A stretch of DNA of 52,184 bases, taken from the NCBI GenBank assembly GCA_964370225.1, contig CAYJII010000015.1:1-52184 (forward strand), given 5' to 3'. Origin of the DNA: CAYJII01 sp964370225. Its GTDB lineage: Bacteria; Bacillota; Clostridia; Oscillospirales; Ruminococcaceae. The notes beneath the pieces were generated by a model, which was not told the origin of the DNA, made no database searches, and saw only the letters and a program-made list of their open reading frames with translations. This document shows, one piece after another, positions 8,217 through 16,043 of this stretch. Made by a program: the position numbers and the translations under genes. Each line of letters opens with the position of its first letter. Within the stretch, counting starts at the first letter, position 1.

Positions 8217-9344
8217 TTACATAATTAATTTAAATATATTTGTATCGTTAGCAAAGTTCATGAAGTTATACATCAGTAAAATGCTGTCATATTCATTACT
8301 TAAAACAAGCTCTTTTACATCAAGTGAGTAATATCGCAAATCTACAACATCAATGTTCTCATAGTTATATGTTAAAAACGGAATAAAGCTGTTTGCGTAT
8401 GAATCTTTTATCACTAAAATCCTTTTTCCCTCATTCTCTTGGCTTGCGATAGAATTTATCTTAGTAAGTCCATTATTATCATGTAAAAATGCTGAATACT
8501 TGTTTTTATCCTCAAACATTTTCATGTCATATAAACTATCATAGCTCACATCATCAATGCTTAGTGAGTTTATTTTAATGTCGTAATAATTTATTATATC
8601 TGCCTCTACATTAATTTGCTTTGATTTTGAGTAATATGTCCCTAAAAAATCTTCAACCTCAACGGAATTTATCTCACTAATATCAACCGCAGTTTCGCCA
8701 CTAGCCTCACAAAAGTCTTGGTATGCATAATACGCCCCAATCGTCGTCCAGTGATGATCAGTCTTGTAGTAAATGTATTCGTCACTGTGCTGACTTAACG
8801 CGCTTGTAATATCAAGATTTTGCGTAGAGATTACATTTTCATATGCTCTGTCTATAATTTTTGCTTGATCAATATTTGGAAGTCCCACAGGCACTTTATC
8901 CGATAAAATTTCATATGAGTTTGGTATTATCCCAAAGTATACCGGAATAGTCTGACTGTTTAAAAATTCATTAGCAAAACCAATATTTTTCGCAAACTGC
9001 TCTTCATCGTAAGTGATATATTTATCAAACATATATCCATCTTCACCAAATACTATAGAATTATTTTCAGTTTTGCCCAGTACAGACTCAGCCACTGATT
9101 TTACGGTAATCCAAGTATCACGCCCATAAAACTGCTCGTTAATATAAGTTTCATAGTCTATGCTGAAATCCCCATCCATAAAATCATCAATTTCAAAATC
9201 AGGTCGCTGTGTTAATGGACGATTTTCCCAATCTGAGAATATAATATCTTCCGTCATAATGTCTGCAATTGACAAAAAGAGTGTTATCACAGCAAAAACT
9301 ATTACTAGAGGGTGCTTAACAATCGCTTTTATCTTACTTATCAT
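8217..9344 (-). CDS. DHHW-family (AlgJ/AlgX-like) protein
   Basis: The 375-residue protein has one N-terminal signal-anchor helix (about 12-30) and an extracytoplasmic domain. The name-giving motif appears as YYKTDHHWTTIGAYYAY (about 193-209), with upstream GEDGYMFDKYITY and downstream ILVIKDSYANSFIPFL, where the serine resembles the SGNH/AlgX serine. Such proteins accompany MBOAT acyltransferases and are thought to transfer acyl groups to exported polymers. Here it starts 8 bases after the MBOAT stop, with GGAGGGCGT before the ATG. The acceptor polymer is unknown. Confidence 0.88.
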   Translation of the reverse strand: MISKIKAIVKHPLVIVFAVITLFLSIADIMTEDIIFSDWENRPLTQRPDFEIDDFMDGDFSIDYETYINEQFYGRDTWITVKSVAESVLGKTENNSIVFGEDGYMFDKYITYDEEQFAKNIGFANEFLNSQTIPVYFGIIPNSYEILSDKVPVGLPNIDQAKIIDRAYENVISTQNLDITSALSQHSDEYIYYKTDHHWTTIGAYYAYQDFCEASGETAVDISEINSVEVEDFLGTYYSKSKQINVEADIINYYDIKINSLSIDDVSYDSLYDMKMFEDKNKYSAFLHDNNGLTKINSIASQENEGKRILVIKDSYANSFIPFLTYNYENIDVVDLRYYSLDVKELVLSNEYDSILLMYNFMNFANDTNIFKLIM

Positions 9345-9352
9345 ACGCCCTC

Positions 9353-10729
9353 CTAAAATCTAAAATATAAAAATGGATTATAGCTGCTGTCAACTAAGTA
9401 AGCGACGCATAGTAAAAACAATACAGCTAAACCACCTGTTACTAACAATTTGTGATTTTTTATTTTCTCATACACAACTTTTATCAGCGGCGTGCTAAAT
9501 ACGCAAGCTAAAATTAATACTACTGCATAATTTCTTAAATAATATATCCAGTCATCGTTATAGCTAAATGAGAACATTTTTGCAATAAAGCTTGTAATCT
9601 CCGGTACGCTAGGTAAAGCAAAAATCACCCAGCTAATTATTATGATAATAATCAAATATATTCTTGAAAAAACCTTGCTTTTTTCAAGAAAAGCAAGTAG
9701 AAACTGCTTTTCAATTACTAATAACACAAAAAAATACAGTCCCCATAGCACAAAGTTCCAGCCAGCACCATGCCAAAATCCAGTTAAAAACCAGACAATA
9801 AATAAATTCACATAGGTGAAAATTTTCCCTTTGCGATTTCCACCAAGTGGAATATATACATATTCTTTAAACCAACCGCTTAATGTCATATGCCATCTGC
9901 GCCAAAACTCCGTCACACTTCTTGAGATATATGGGAAATTGAAGTTTTGTGGAAAGTTGAAACCGAGCATTTTCCCAAGTCCGATTGCCATGAGTGAATA
10001 TCCACTAAAGTCAAAATATATCTGGAAACTGTATGCAATTATACTAAGCCACGCTAGTATGCTTGACACAGAAGTTTGCGGTAAACTTTGCACCTCATCC
10101 CACAGCAAACCTACATTGTTTGCAATCAAAACTTTGCTTGCAAGCCCCATGATAAAAAGGCGAATTCCGTCTTCTATTTGCGATAGATTCATACTTCTGG
10201 ATTTTAGTTCTGTGCTTATGTCAGTATACTTAACTATAGGACCAGCAATCAGCTGCGGGAACAAACATACAAATGCACCAAAATTTATGATATTGCGCTC
10301 TGCCTTTACCTTGTTTTTGTAAACATCTATGCTATAAGACATTGTCTGGAAGGTGTAAAAGCTAATTCCTAGCGGCAAAGTTATTGCAAGATGTTCAATT
10401 TCACTGCCAACTACTGCATTAAAGTTTTCAATGAAAAAATTTGTATACTTAAAGAACATGAGCATCCCTAAATTAAAACATATAGATACACCTAACCATA
10501 TTTTTGTCACTGCTTTTTTGTCTCGGTTTTTCTCTATCATAACCCCAACAATAAAATCAACAAAAATTGAAGCAAACATAATAACTATATATTTTGGTTC
10601 TCCCCAGGCATAAAACAACAAGCTTGCAATTAATATTACGAGATTTTTCAGTTTTTTGGGCGTGACATAGTAAATTAAAAACGCTATCGGCAAAAACTTA
10701 AATAAAAATAAAATACTGCTAAAAACCAT
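9353..10729 (-). CDS. MBOAT-family membrane O-acyltransferase (AlgI/DltB-like)
   Basis: The 458-residue protein is polytopic with about 10-12 hydrophobic helices. Family motifs include FYAWGEPKY near the N-terminus, GISFYTFQTMSYSIDVY, QLIAGPIVKY, FDFSGYSLMAIGLGKMLGF, EFWRRWHMTLSGWFKEYVYIPLGG and the catalytic-histidine motif FLTGFWHGAGWNF. It probably moves acyl groups across the membrane for the partner DHHW protein. With no dlt genes nearby, D-alanylation of teichoic acid is unlikely, and an AlgI-like acetylation role fits better. The gene lies just downstream of a terminator-like hairpin, so read-through or an unseen promoter must drive it. Confidence 0.93.
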   Translation of the reverse strand: MVFSSILFLFKFLPIAFLIYYVTPKKLKNLVILIASLLFYAWGEPKYIVIMFASIFVDFIVGVMIEKNRDKKAVTKIWLGVSICFNLGMLMFFKYTNFFIENFNAVVGSEIEHLAITLPLGISFYTFQTMSYSIDVYKNKVKAERNIINFGAFVCLFPQLIAGPIVKYTDISTELKSRSMNLSQIEDGIRLFIMGLASKVLIANNVGLLWDEVQSLPQTSVSSILAWLSIIAYSFQIYFDFSGYSLMAIGLGKMLGFNFPQNFNFPYISRSVTEFWRRWHMTLSGWFKEYVYIPLGGNRKGKIFTYVNLFIVWFLTGFWHGAGWNFVLWGLYFFVLLVIEKQFLLAFLEKSKVFSRIYLIIIIIISWVIFALPSVPEITSFIAKMFSFSYNDDWIYYLRNYAVVLILACVFSTPLIKVVYEKIKNHKLLVTGGLAVLFLLCVAYLVDSSYNPFLYFRF

Positions 10730-10759
10730 AATATACTTCCTATTCAGTCATTAAAATAA

Positions 10760-10792
10760 AAAATAGTGGAAACCGCAGTTCCCACTATTTTA
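10760..10792 (-). terminator. Terminator or attenuator after the DUF4358-like gene
   Basis: A 14-bp stem (AAAATAGTGGAAAC with its complement, one wobble, CGCA loop) is followed on the minus strand by a T-rich run. It separates the lipoprotein gene from the MBOAT gene and may only partly stop transcription. Confidence 0.75.
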
Positions 10793-10798
10793 TAAGCT

Positions 10799-11332
10799 CT
10801 ACCCTTCAAACAATGCACTCAAAGCATCTTTCCCTCTTTGAGTTTCACTTTGATAAAAGCTAAGGTGTTCTTCTTCAGGGGCTTCGTAATCTTCAAACAT
10901 TTTACCAAGCATGATAAAGTATACGTAATCGCCATATACCACTACTTCACTAGCTTGTATTTTAGGAATGTTCATCGGATAATTTAGTGAATCAGCTATG
11001 ATTTTTTCCCTGTATGCAGTTAAGTCAGCAGCTACTTCTTCGCCCATGCCTTCTTTTGCTTTTACAGCAATAAAAGTATCAACATGTGTGCTCATCATTG
11101 GAGCTTGTGCAAAAAATTCTTCCACATTTCCCATGTTTAATCCATAGATCTCACTTAACATTTCCTCTTCTAAATCCATTTGTGCTAAGTAATCCTCACC
11201 ATATGCATTAACTACAGCATTGTATGACTCCTCAAAGTCTACCTCTGTAGTTGCCCCATCTTCAGAAGCGCAAGATGTAACCATTAAAGTTAATATCATT
11301 ACGACTGAAAAAATCGACATTAGTTTTTTCAT
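10799..11332 (-). CDS. DUF4358-like lipoprotein
   Basis: The 177-residue protein starts with a lipoprotein signal peptide (KK, then a hydrophobic run, lipobox VTSC at about residues 18-21). The mature part carries an acidic segment, SEIYGLNMGNVEEFFAQAPMM and a central AVKAKEGMGEEVAADLTAYR segment, then SEVVVYGDYVYFIMLG. This matches small clostridial DUF4358 proteins, often next to MBOAT/DHHW genes. Its role is unknown; location suggests a surface-exposed helper for polymer modification. It has its own promoter. Confidence 0.8.
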   Translation of the reverse strand: MKKLMSIFSVVMILTLMVTSCASEDGATTEVDFEESYNAVVNAYGEDYLAQMDLEEEMLSEIYGLNMGNVEEFFAQAPMMSTHVDTFIAVKAKEGMGEEVAADLTAYREKIIADSLNYPMNIPKIQASEVVVYGDYVYFIMLGKMFEDYEAPEEEHLSFYQSETQRGKDALSALFEG

Positions 11333-11385
11333 TATTTTTCTCCTTGTCTTCGCAATATGTAATTAGCCATAGTTTGGCTATATAT

Positions 11386-11415
11386 ATTATACCCTATTCC
11401 TACGTTACTATGCAA
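11386..11415 (-). promoter_or_regulatory. Sigma-A promoter of the DUF4358-like lipoprotein gene
   Basis: On the minus strand, TTGCAT (11410-11415), an 18-base spacer and TATAAT (11386-11391). A repeated palindrome GTTAAC-N5-GTTAAC (11425-11441) lies just upstream of the -35 box and may be a regulator site. Confidence 0.6.
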
Positions 11416-11443
11416 TTACAATTGGTTAACAATATGTTAACAT

Positions 11444-12118
11444 TTATAGAACTCCTTGATAAACTAAAATTAATAGTACTGCAGTAGCAAAGATTATTGT
11501 ACATATTACGTATAAAGCAACCCTGCTTTTTATGGTGTCTTTCTTATGCACTTCTTCTCTAGGAAGAAGCTTTGATTTCCTTAATACACCTACTACTGAC
11601 TTGTATAGCAGCATTGTTATAACGCTGTTGAGTGCTCCTTTTATGAGATTGAATGGTAAAAACACAGGCAATAGCATCGACACGACTACTTCTCTTGATA
11701 CCCCCATATAGATTGGTGTTAACAAGTAGTTCCACAACAACATAATCACTGTCATAACCACTACCCCTAAGATTAAACCTATGATAGCATTCTTTTTGCT
11801 TTTTCTCTTTTTATATACAATGCCAGCTACACAAGCAAAGCCTGCACTAGAGAGTATGTTCATAATCAGCCCTATGAATCCAGTGGTCGAAATTGTAACC
11901 ATTTCCAAGAAAGACACTACAATTGCAACTAAAAATGCAGGCAATGGCCCATAAATAAATGCAGCTATTGTTATGATTGCATCTTTAGGTTCATACTTTA
12001 GAAACTCCACAACTGGTATCCTAAAGATTACTACAGCTAAGTATGCTAATGTGCTAATGATTGAAAGTACTACCATTGTTTTAGTGTCCAGTTTGCGGTT
12101 TGTTGCTATTTTTTCCAT
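11444..12118 (-). CDS. ribU: Riboflavin ECF transporter substrate-binding subunit
   Basis: The 224-residue membrane protein is the S component that binds riboflavin and docks with a shared ECF energy module (not in this window). It has about six hydrophobic helices and the RibU-type segment VEFLKYEPKDAIITIAAFIYGP (about 33-54). The start is chosen at ATG 12118 (MEKIATNRK) because GAGG lies 9 bases upstream. An upstream in-frame ATG at 12199 lies inside the riboswitch terminator hairpin and is rejected. Regulation by FMN is shown by the riboswitch and terminator directly upstream. Confidence 0.93.
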   Translation of the reverse strand: MEKIATNRKLDTKTMVVLSIISTLAYLAVVIFRIPVVEFLKYEPKDAIITIAAFIYGPLPAFLVAIVVSFLEMVTISTTGFIGLIMNILSSAGFACVAGIVYKKRKSKKNAIIGLILGVVVMTVIMLLWNYLLTPIYMGVSREVVVSMLLPVFLPFNLIKGALNSVITMLLYKSVVGVLRKSKLLPREEVHKKDTIKSRVALYVICTIIFATAVLLILVYQGVL

Positions 12119-12166
12119 TTTATTTTCCTCAATTTCTATTATTATTTTCATGTAATTTAAATTTAA

Positions 12167-12202
12167 GCAAAAAAACAAGTGCCTTATTAAATAGGGCACT
12201 TG
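12167..12202 (-). terminator. Riboswitch-controlled terminator ahead of ribU
   Basis: The hairpin ACAAGTGCC / GGCACTTGT with an AT-rich loop is followed on the minus strand by seven T residues. It lies between the FMN aptamer and ribU, the usual place for a transcriptional expression platform. Confidence 0.85.
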
Positions 12203-12224
12203 TAATACGCAATTAAAATTACAT

Positions 12225-12340
12225 TTCTTTCATCCGGACTATACCGTCGGTTCTGGAATCACACCAAAATCAGCTCTCGCTCGCGGACTAAAGCTTTCGC
12301 TTATTACCGCCGGTGGAGAATTTCACTCCGCCCTGAAACG
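12225..12340 (-). promoter_or_regulatory. FMN riboswitch (RFN element)
   Basis: On the minus strand the conserved RFN blocks appear in order: TCAGGGCGGAGTGAAATTC, TCCACCGGCGGTAAT, GTCCGCGAGC, GATTTTGGTGTGATTCC, GAACCGACGGTATAGTC and CGGATGAAAGAA. When FMN binds, the downstream hairpin is expected to form and stop transcription before ribU. Confidence 0.95.
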
Positions 12341-12371
12341 TTTGTTTCATAATATTAAGTTTTTTGGGAAA

Positions 12372-12803
12372 TTATCCAATTTCATCTTCTTGTAAATCAA
12401 ACTCTAATAATTCGCTACAATTTGGACAATCCATCGAACCTTCTGACAACATTGATGAGTCTAAGTATATTGTATCTTTGCAACTTGGACAAGTAACATC
12501 AAATAGCTCAGTGTCTTCGTCTAAAAAATTTTCATCATCGTCATCATCAAAATAGTCATCATCGTCATCGTAATCGTCAGCACCATAATAATCTTCTTCA
12601 AGATCACTTAAGTCCTCATCGATTTCGTCAACCGCTTCATCAAGCTCATCAAAAACATCTTCAAGTTCAGCTATAGTTTCAGCCATTTCCTCAACGATAG
12701 CAACCATAGCAGACATCAATTTGCCTTCTTTAGTGCTTTGGTCGATTTCTAGGCCGTCGAACAAACCTTTTAAATATGCCGCTTTTTGTGTAATATTACT
12801 CAT
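12372..12803 (-). CDS. CD1247 N-terminal-domain protein, acidic with zinc ribbon
   Basis: This 143-residue protein has an N-terminal helical domain (ITQKAAYLKGLFDGLEID), a helical, coiled-coil-prone region (EEMAETIAELEDVFDELDEA), a run of aspartates (about 70-95) and a C-terminal zinc ribbon with CPSC and CPNC. The layout matches clostridial CD1247-like proteins, commonly next to efp, as here. Function unknown. It sits in the minus-strand group headed by rpsU and yqeG. Confidence 0.82.
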   Translation of the reverse strand: MSNITQKAAYLKGLFDGLEIDQSTKEGKLMSAMVAIVEEMAETIAELEDVFDELDEAVDEIDEDLSDLEEDYYGADDYDDDDDYFDDDDDENFLDEDTELFDVTCPSCKDTIYLDSSMLSEGSMDCPNCSELLEFDLQEDEIG

Positions 12804-12845
12804 ATATTCACCCGCGTCGCTGTGCTCGACTATTTAACTTGCCTA

Positions 12846-12884
12846 ATAAGCTATATTCAGCACAGAAAATTTGAATTAGCTTAT
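12846..12884 (-). terminator. Possible weak terminator after efp
   Basis: An 11-12-bp stem with one bulge (ATAAGCTA-T-ATTC with GAATTAGCTTAT) lies downstream of efp and before the CD1247-like gene. No strong T-run follows, so it could merely be an RNA-stability hairpin. Confidence 0.3.
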
Positions 12885-12901
12885 AAAAATAAAGCCATTA
12901 A

Positions 12902-13459
12902 TTATGCGCGTTCCATGTAATCGCCTGTTCTAGTATCTACTCTTATTAATTCGCCTTCTTCAATAAATAGTGGCACTTTAACTTGTGCACCTGTTTCAAG
13001 TACAGCAACTTTAGTAGCATTAGTAGCAGTGTCACCTTTAAATCCTGGGTCAGTTTGTGTAACAACAAGCTCAACAAAGTTTGGTGGCTCTACTCCAAAA
13101 ACTGAGCCTTTGTAAGACAATACTTTAACTTCCATGTTTTCTTTAACAAATTTAAAGTTATCATCAAGTTTTGATGTATCAATTGGTTCTTGCTCGTAAG
13201 TTTCCATATCCATGAAGTAATAAAGGCCACTATCTTCATATAGATACTGCATCTCTCTTCTTTCAATGAAAGCTGATGGGTACTTATCACTTGGGTTAAA
13301 AGTCTTTTCTGTAACTGCTCCTGTTAAAACGTTTCTTACTTTAGTTCTTACAAAAGCTGATCCTTTTCCGGGTTTAACGTGTTGGAACTCAATAATTTGT
13401 AGTACAACTCCGTCCATGTCAAATGTAATCCCGTTTCTGAAATCTCCTGCTGATATCAT
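12902..13459 (-). CDS. efp: Elongation factor P
   Basis: The 185-residue protein relieves ribosome stalling at polyproline stretches. It has the three beta domains: KOW-like (1-63), OB (about 64-128) and C-terminal OB. The loop VKPGKGSAFVRTKVRN places a lysine at position 32, the residue that is modified in many bacteria; no EpmA-type modification gene is present. The end GDYMERA is close to the family C-terminus. A GGAG precedes the ATG. Confidence 0.97.
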   Translation of the reverse strand: MISAGDFRNGITFDMDGVVLQIIEFQHVKPGKGSAFVRTKVRNVLTGAVTEKTFNPSDKYPSAFIERREMQYLYEDSGLYYFMDMETYEQEPIDTSKLDDNFKFVKENMEVKVLSYKGSVFGVEPPNFVELVVTQTDPGFKGDTATNATKVAVLETGAQVKVPLFIEEGELIRVDTRTGDYMERA

Positions 13460-13547
13460 ATATAATCTCCAATCTGCCTAACCTAGGCAATAAAAATCAA
13501 AAGTATATTTTTATTTTACATTAAAAATGACAAAATTTCAAGTGTTT

Positions 13548-14618
13548 TTATAAACAAATCAAGCTTTTATCACTTTTGGTTAAATTAACATAGCCGTCAT
13601 CTTTAACAATTAGCAAATCTTCTATTCTAACTCCGAATTTACCTGGTAAATAAATCCCAGGCTCTACAGTCATAACATGGTTTTCTTCTGCAAAATCATT
13701 TATAGCTAATGATGAAAAGCGTGGTTCTTCGTGGATATCAAGTCCCACTGCATGTCCTAAGCCATGCCCAAACAAACCTTCATATCCAGCAGCATAAATA
13801 TAATCGCGTGCAATTTTATCAATACTAGCACAATTTACACCTGCTTTTATCGCTTCAATCGCCATTTTATTAGCAGTAAGTACAGTGTCATACACCGTTT
13901 TCATCTCGTCGCTAACATTCCCAATTGCAACTGTTCTAGTCATATCAGAGCGATATCCGTCGATTGTTGCCCCATAATCCATAGTTAAAAAATCTCCGTT
14001 TGCAATAATGTAATCTCCAGGCACACCATGTGGTAATGATGAATTTTTCCCAGCAACTGCTATTGTTGAAAAAGCGGTTTCTGCTGAACCTAATTTTTTC
14101 ATTTTAAACTCAATTTCTGCTGCTACATCTCTTTCAGATACACCTGCTTTAATAAAGTTTAACATATGCGAAAATGTTTCATCTGCTATGCATTGAGCAT
14201 CTGCTATACACTTAAGTTCGCTCTCAGTTTTTATTTTTCGCATATTTTCTATAGCGGCAGAAAGCGATGTTCCTTTTAGAAGCTCGCATTCTAACTTACT
14301 CTCATATGCGCTAAAAACACTAAGAGTCATTGTCTTGTCTTCTACAGCCATCACTTTGATAGCGTTAGTTGAAATAATCTCATTCAGTTGTGTATAGATA
14401 TCGCCTTGTAACATAATTTCACAATTTTTAATTGTTTTTCGCGCCAACTCAATGTAACGAAAATCTATAATAAAAAAGCATTTATCTTTGGTTATCACAC
14501 CAACACCAGCAGATGATTTTATATCAAACAAATACTGTCTTGATACTGGTGATGTTATAAAAACTGCATCTATTTTATTTTTTTCTAGGAAATTTTGTAT
14601 TTTTTCAGTCCTTGTCAT
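13548..14618 (-). CDS. M24-family Xaa-Pro aminopeptidase/dipeptidase
   Basis: The 356-residue metallopeptidase has a creatinase-like N-terminal domain and a pita-bread catalytic domain. Metal ligands appear as the aspartates in TMDYGATIDGYRSDMTRTV, the histidine in GHGLGHAVGLDIHEEP and the glutamates in MTVEPGIYLPG and GVRIEDLL. Such peptidases remove N-terminal residues before proline. The gene sits directly upstream of efp, a link seen in many Firmicutes; both concern proline-containing proteins, though a functional link is inference. AAGGAGAG precedes the start. Confidence 0.93.
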   Translation of the reverse strand: MTRTEKIQNFLEKNKIDAVFITSPVSRQYLFDIKSSAGVGVITKDKCFFIIDFRYIELARKTIKNCEIMLQGDIYTQLNEIISTNAIKVMAVEDKTMTLSVFSAYESKLECELLKGTSLSAAIENMRKIKTESELKCIADAQCIADETFSHMLNFIKAGVSERDVAAEIEFKMKKLGSAETAFSTIAVAGKNSSLPHGVPGDYIIANGDFLTMDYGATIDGYRSDMTRTVAIGNVSDEMKTVYDTVLTANKMAIEAIKAGVNCASIDKIARDYIYAAGYEGLFGHGLGHAVGLDIHEEPRFSSLAINDFAEENHVMTVEPGIYLPGKFGVRIEDLLIVKDDGYVNLTKSDKSLICL

Positions 14619-14629
14619 AATAACTCTCC

Positions 14630-15064
14630 TTATACAAATTGAACCATTCCATGCATTGCCATAAAATAGCTATGCTTACCAAATCCTGCTACTTGACCTA
14701 TACATACAGGTGCAATCACAGATTTGTGGCGGAATTCTTCCCTGCCATGAATATTTGATAAATGCACCTCGATTGTAGGGGTTTTTATCGCAGCAATCGC
14801 ATCTCTAATCGCGTAGCTATAATGTGTGTATGCGCCTGCGTTTATAATAACAGCATCATATTCATTCTTAGCTTGGTGAATTTTATTGATTATTTCACCC
14901 TCGATATTCGAGTGGTATATATCGCAATCAAAGCCCAATTTCATGCCATACTCGACTACTTGTCTATTGACATCATCAAAGCTCTCTTTGCCATAAATCC
15001 CTGTTTCCCTGTCACCTAGCATATTAATGTTAGGCCCTTGAATAACTAAAACTTTTTTGCTCAT
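14630..15064 (-). CDS. aroQ: 3-Dehydroquinate dehydratase, type II
   Basis: The 144-residue enzyme performs the third step of the shikimate pathway. Signature motifs: IQGPNINMLGDRETGIYG (7-24) with the catalytic-loop tyrosine, IINAGAYTHYSYAIRDAI (about 73-90), and EVHLSNIHGREEFRHKSVIA (about 97-116). Length is typical. No other shikimate genes are nearby, but aroQ is often embedded beside efp and an M24 peptidase in Gram-positive genomes. Confidence 0.97.
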   Translation of the reverse strand: MSKKVLVIQGPNINMLGDRETGIYGKESFDDVNRQVVEYGMKLGFDCDIYHSNIEGEIINKIHQAKNEYDAVIINAGAYTHYSYAIRDAIAAIKTPTIEVHLSNIHGREEFRHKSVIAPVCIGQVAGFGKHSYFMAMHGMVQFV

Positions 15065-15093
15065 TTAACTACTCCTACCCCACAGATTGTGCT

Positions 15094-15600
15094 TTATTTT
15101 TCCGCCTTAACCTTTTTCTTAAATCGCTTAATATGACGCTTTTCAAGCTTACGTTTTAGGCGCATAAAAGTTTCTTTTTCATACTTAAATGGTTTAACTA
15201 ATATTGTTTTCATGCCGGCCAAATTCCCACCAAGTATATCAGTGTAAATTTGGTCGCCAATAATAACAATTTCATTACTAATAAGTTTGAATTTCTTCTT
15301 AGCTACATTATACCCATGTGGTAAAGGTTTACACCCCATTGCAACATATTCAAGACCCAAACGAGCGGCAAAAGGTTTAATCCTAGCATTTGTGTTGTTA
15401 GAAACAATTATAAGCTCAAAGCCATTCTCTTTCATAAGCTTTAACCACAAAATAACTGCATCATCTACATTCTGGCTGCCATGATGTGTTAAAGTATTAT
15501 CCACATCAAGAATTATCCCTTTTACACCGTGATCTTTTAGCATTTTTACTGTTACATCAGTAACTCTTTTTATATACATATCTGGTAAAAACACTGACAT
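15094..15600 (-). CDS. yqeG: YqeG-family HAD IIIA-type phosphatase
   Basis: The 168-residue HAD-like protein has DxDxT motif I in ILDVDNTLTHHGS (about 31-43), motif II around IIVSNN and motif III/IV in IIGDQIYTDILGGNLAGM. The C-terminal tail is strongly basic. Family members are conserved in Firmicutes; the substrate is not settled. GAGGTG precedes the ATG. It lies 25 bases downstream of a hairpin that follows rpsU. Confidence 0.9.
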   Translation of the reverse strand: MSVFLPDMYIKRVTDVTVKMLKDHGVKGIILDVDNTLTHHGSQNVDDAVILWLKLMKENGFELIIVSNNTNARIKPFAARLGLEYVAMGCKPLPHGYNVAKKKFKLISNEIVIIGDQIYTDILGGNLAGMKTILVKPFKYEKETFMRLKRKLEKRHIKRFKKKVKAEK

Positions 15601-15624
15601 TTGAGCACCTCTTTAATAAAATAT

Positions 15625-15652
15625 GAAAAGCGAGCATGATTGCTCGCTTTTC
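15625..15652 (-). terminator. Intrinsic terminator after rpsU
   Basis: A perfect 12-bp stem, GAAAAGCGAGCA / TGCTCGCTTTTC with a 4-base loop, lies 92 bases downstream of rpsU and 25 bases before yqeG. On the minus strand it is followed by a T-rich but interrupted run. No yqeG promoter is obvious, so read-through is possible. Confidence 0.7.
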
Positions 15653-15743
15653 TTTTTCGTTTCATATGTTAGGCAAACACATGCCTATGTTAGTAGAGCA
15701 TGTAAGCCACTAGGCAAAATACCACATATGGCAAAAACAAATT

Positions 15744-15920
15744 CTATTTAAATTTGCGTTTGCGAGCAGCTTCAGATTTCTTTTTACGTTTTACTGAAGG
15801 CTTTTCATAATGTTCTCTTTTGCGAACTTCAGCTAACACTCCAGATTTAGCGCATGATCTTTTAAATCTTCTTAGCGCGCTATCTAAAGACTCATTATCT
15901 TTAATACGTACTTCTGACAC
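15744..15920 (-). CDS. rpsU: 30S ribosomal protein S21 (GTG start)
   Basis: This 58-residue basic protein reads SEVRIKDNESLDSALRRF, KRSCAKSGVLAEVRKREHYE, then KPSVKRKKKSEAARKRKFK, a full match to bacterial S21 in length and layout. Translation starts at GTG (15920), 6 bases after a strong GGGAGGG ribosome site; the ATG 3 bases away is out of frame. It has its own promoter. The transcript leader contains two short hairpins, one abutting the ribosome site. Confidence 0.95.
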   Translation of the reverse strand: MSEVRIKDNESLDSALRRFKRSCAKSGVLAEVRKREHYEKPSVKRKKKSEAARKRKFK

Positions 15921-15978
15921 ATAATTCCCTCCCTTTGCCCTTTTGGCAGAGGTTTACAGTACAACCTGTAACCATTAT

Positions 15979-16008
15979 ATTATACACCTTTTTACCATAG
16001 ATTGTCAA
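15979..16008 (-). promoter_or_regulatory. Sigma-A promoter of rpsU
   Basis: On the minus strand, TTGACA (16003-16008), 18-base spacer, TATAAT (15979-15984): two consensus hexamers. It lies in the 123-base gap between leuS and rpsU. Confidence 0.85.
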
Positions 16009-16043
16009 GCATAAATTTGGTGTATTTAACATTTTTTATAAAA

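Noticed and set aside
12119..12199. Extra N-terminal 27 residues for RibU
   Set aside because: They would be encoded by the riboswitch terminator, and the ribosome site lies at 12118.
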